From Kappaphycus alvarezii (lineage: Eukaryota; Rhodophyta; Florideophyceae; Gigartinales; Solieriaceae), in NCBI GenBank assembly GCA_002205965.3, contig NADL03000194.1, positions 1-64,000 of the forward strand: a DNA stretch of 64,000 nt, given 5' to 3'. Position 1 is the first letter of the stretch; each line of letters begins with the position of its first letter. Below, in pieces: positions 63,995 to 64,000 of the stretch. A model generated the notes under the pieces. It ran no database searches and was not told the DNA's origin. It saw only the letters and a list, made by a program, of their open reading frames with translations. A program made the translations under genes and the position numbers.

Positions 63995-64000
63995 CTTTGT

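Noticed and set aside
1..64000. CRISPR arrays, rRNA operons, bacterial promoters or terminators.
   Set aside because: No regularly spaced repeats or rRNA signatures were seen, and the content is eukaryotic retrotransposons.

Overview
The window is eukaryotic and consists almost entirely of transposable elements in various stages of decay. There are no rRNA genes, clear tRNA genes, operons or ribosome binding sites. The host cannot be named from sequence alone. A TE-packed alga or other protist would fit, and a red alga is one untested option. Only the reading frames at 5144-6903 (-) look like a non-TE gene, and even these are frameshifted.

The dominant families are site-unspecific LINE-like retrotransposons with a single ORF: an N-terminal C2H2 finger, a reverse transcriptase (motif C usually YHDD), a zinc knuckle and a C-terminal restriction-like endonuclease (RLE; motifs RPDI and FFDVxFVNPL). 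I separate RLE-1 (14950-18072), RLE-2 (38748-42303 minus; 59113-61560 minus, split), RLE-3 (43187-50548, split; 56273-58076), RLE-4 (18100-22631; 61614-63896) and a more distant YADD family (12043-14514 minus). All appear to share a 3' tail with the core CAGTAAA-(A)CACCC-AA-TTTCCCC and no poly(A). At least seven insertions of only 42-101 bp consist of nothing but this tail and are flanked by direct repeats of 7-12 bp.

Two Ty1/Copia elements are present. Copia-1 (50723-56272, A+T-rich, plus strand) also left two solo LTRs with perfect 5-bp duplications (33916-34467; 58276-58829 minus) and an old relic in the A+T-rich island. Copia-2 (43593-48741, minus strand, G+C-richer) sits inside RLE-3 copy 1, with duplication CATTC. 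Both have primer-binding sites matching the anticodon arm of initiator tRNA-Met (half-tRNA priming, as in Drosophila copia). In Copia-1 the gag ATG lies inside this site.

A third class, called X here, is a 1.38-1.46 kb unit with TG...CA-type ends, 5-bp target duplications and a TATA box about 310 bp before its 3' end. It looks like a long solo LTR and carries its own promoter and an acidic-protein ORF, with a SUMO-interaction-like motif in one copy and a conserved C-terminal CxDCxDxMDxL motif. Copies: 1-538 (partial), 9823-11204, 59706-61168 (minus), and a diverged one around 32212-33051 (minus).

Layout: 0-0.5 kb X1; 0.5-9 kb low-copy or unrecognised sequence, a Gypsy-like gag relic and the orphan gene; 9-23 kb nested RLE elements; 23.1-33.9 kb an A+T-rich island with an old Copia-1 relic, a PIF/Harbinger relic, tRNA-like repeats and X4; 33.9-43 kb RLE fragments and the best-preserved RLE-2; 43-58.3 kb RLE-3 duplicated on both sides of Copia-1, with Copia-2 inside copy 1; 58.3-64 kb RLE/X/LTR nests.
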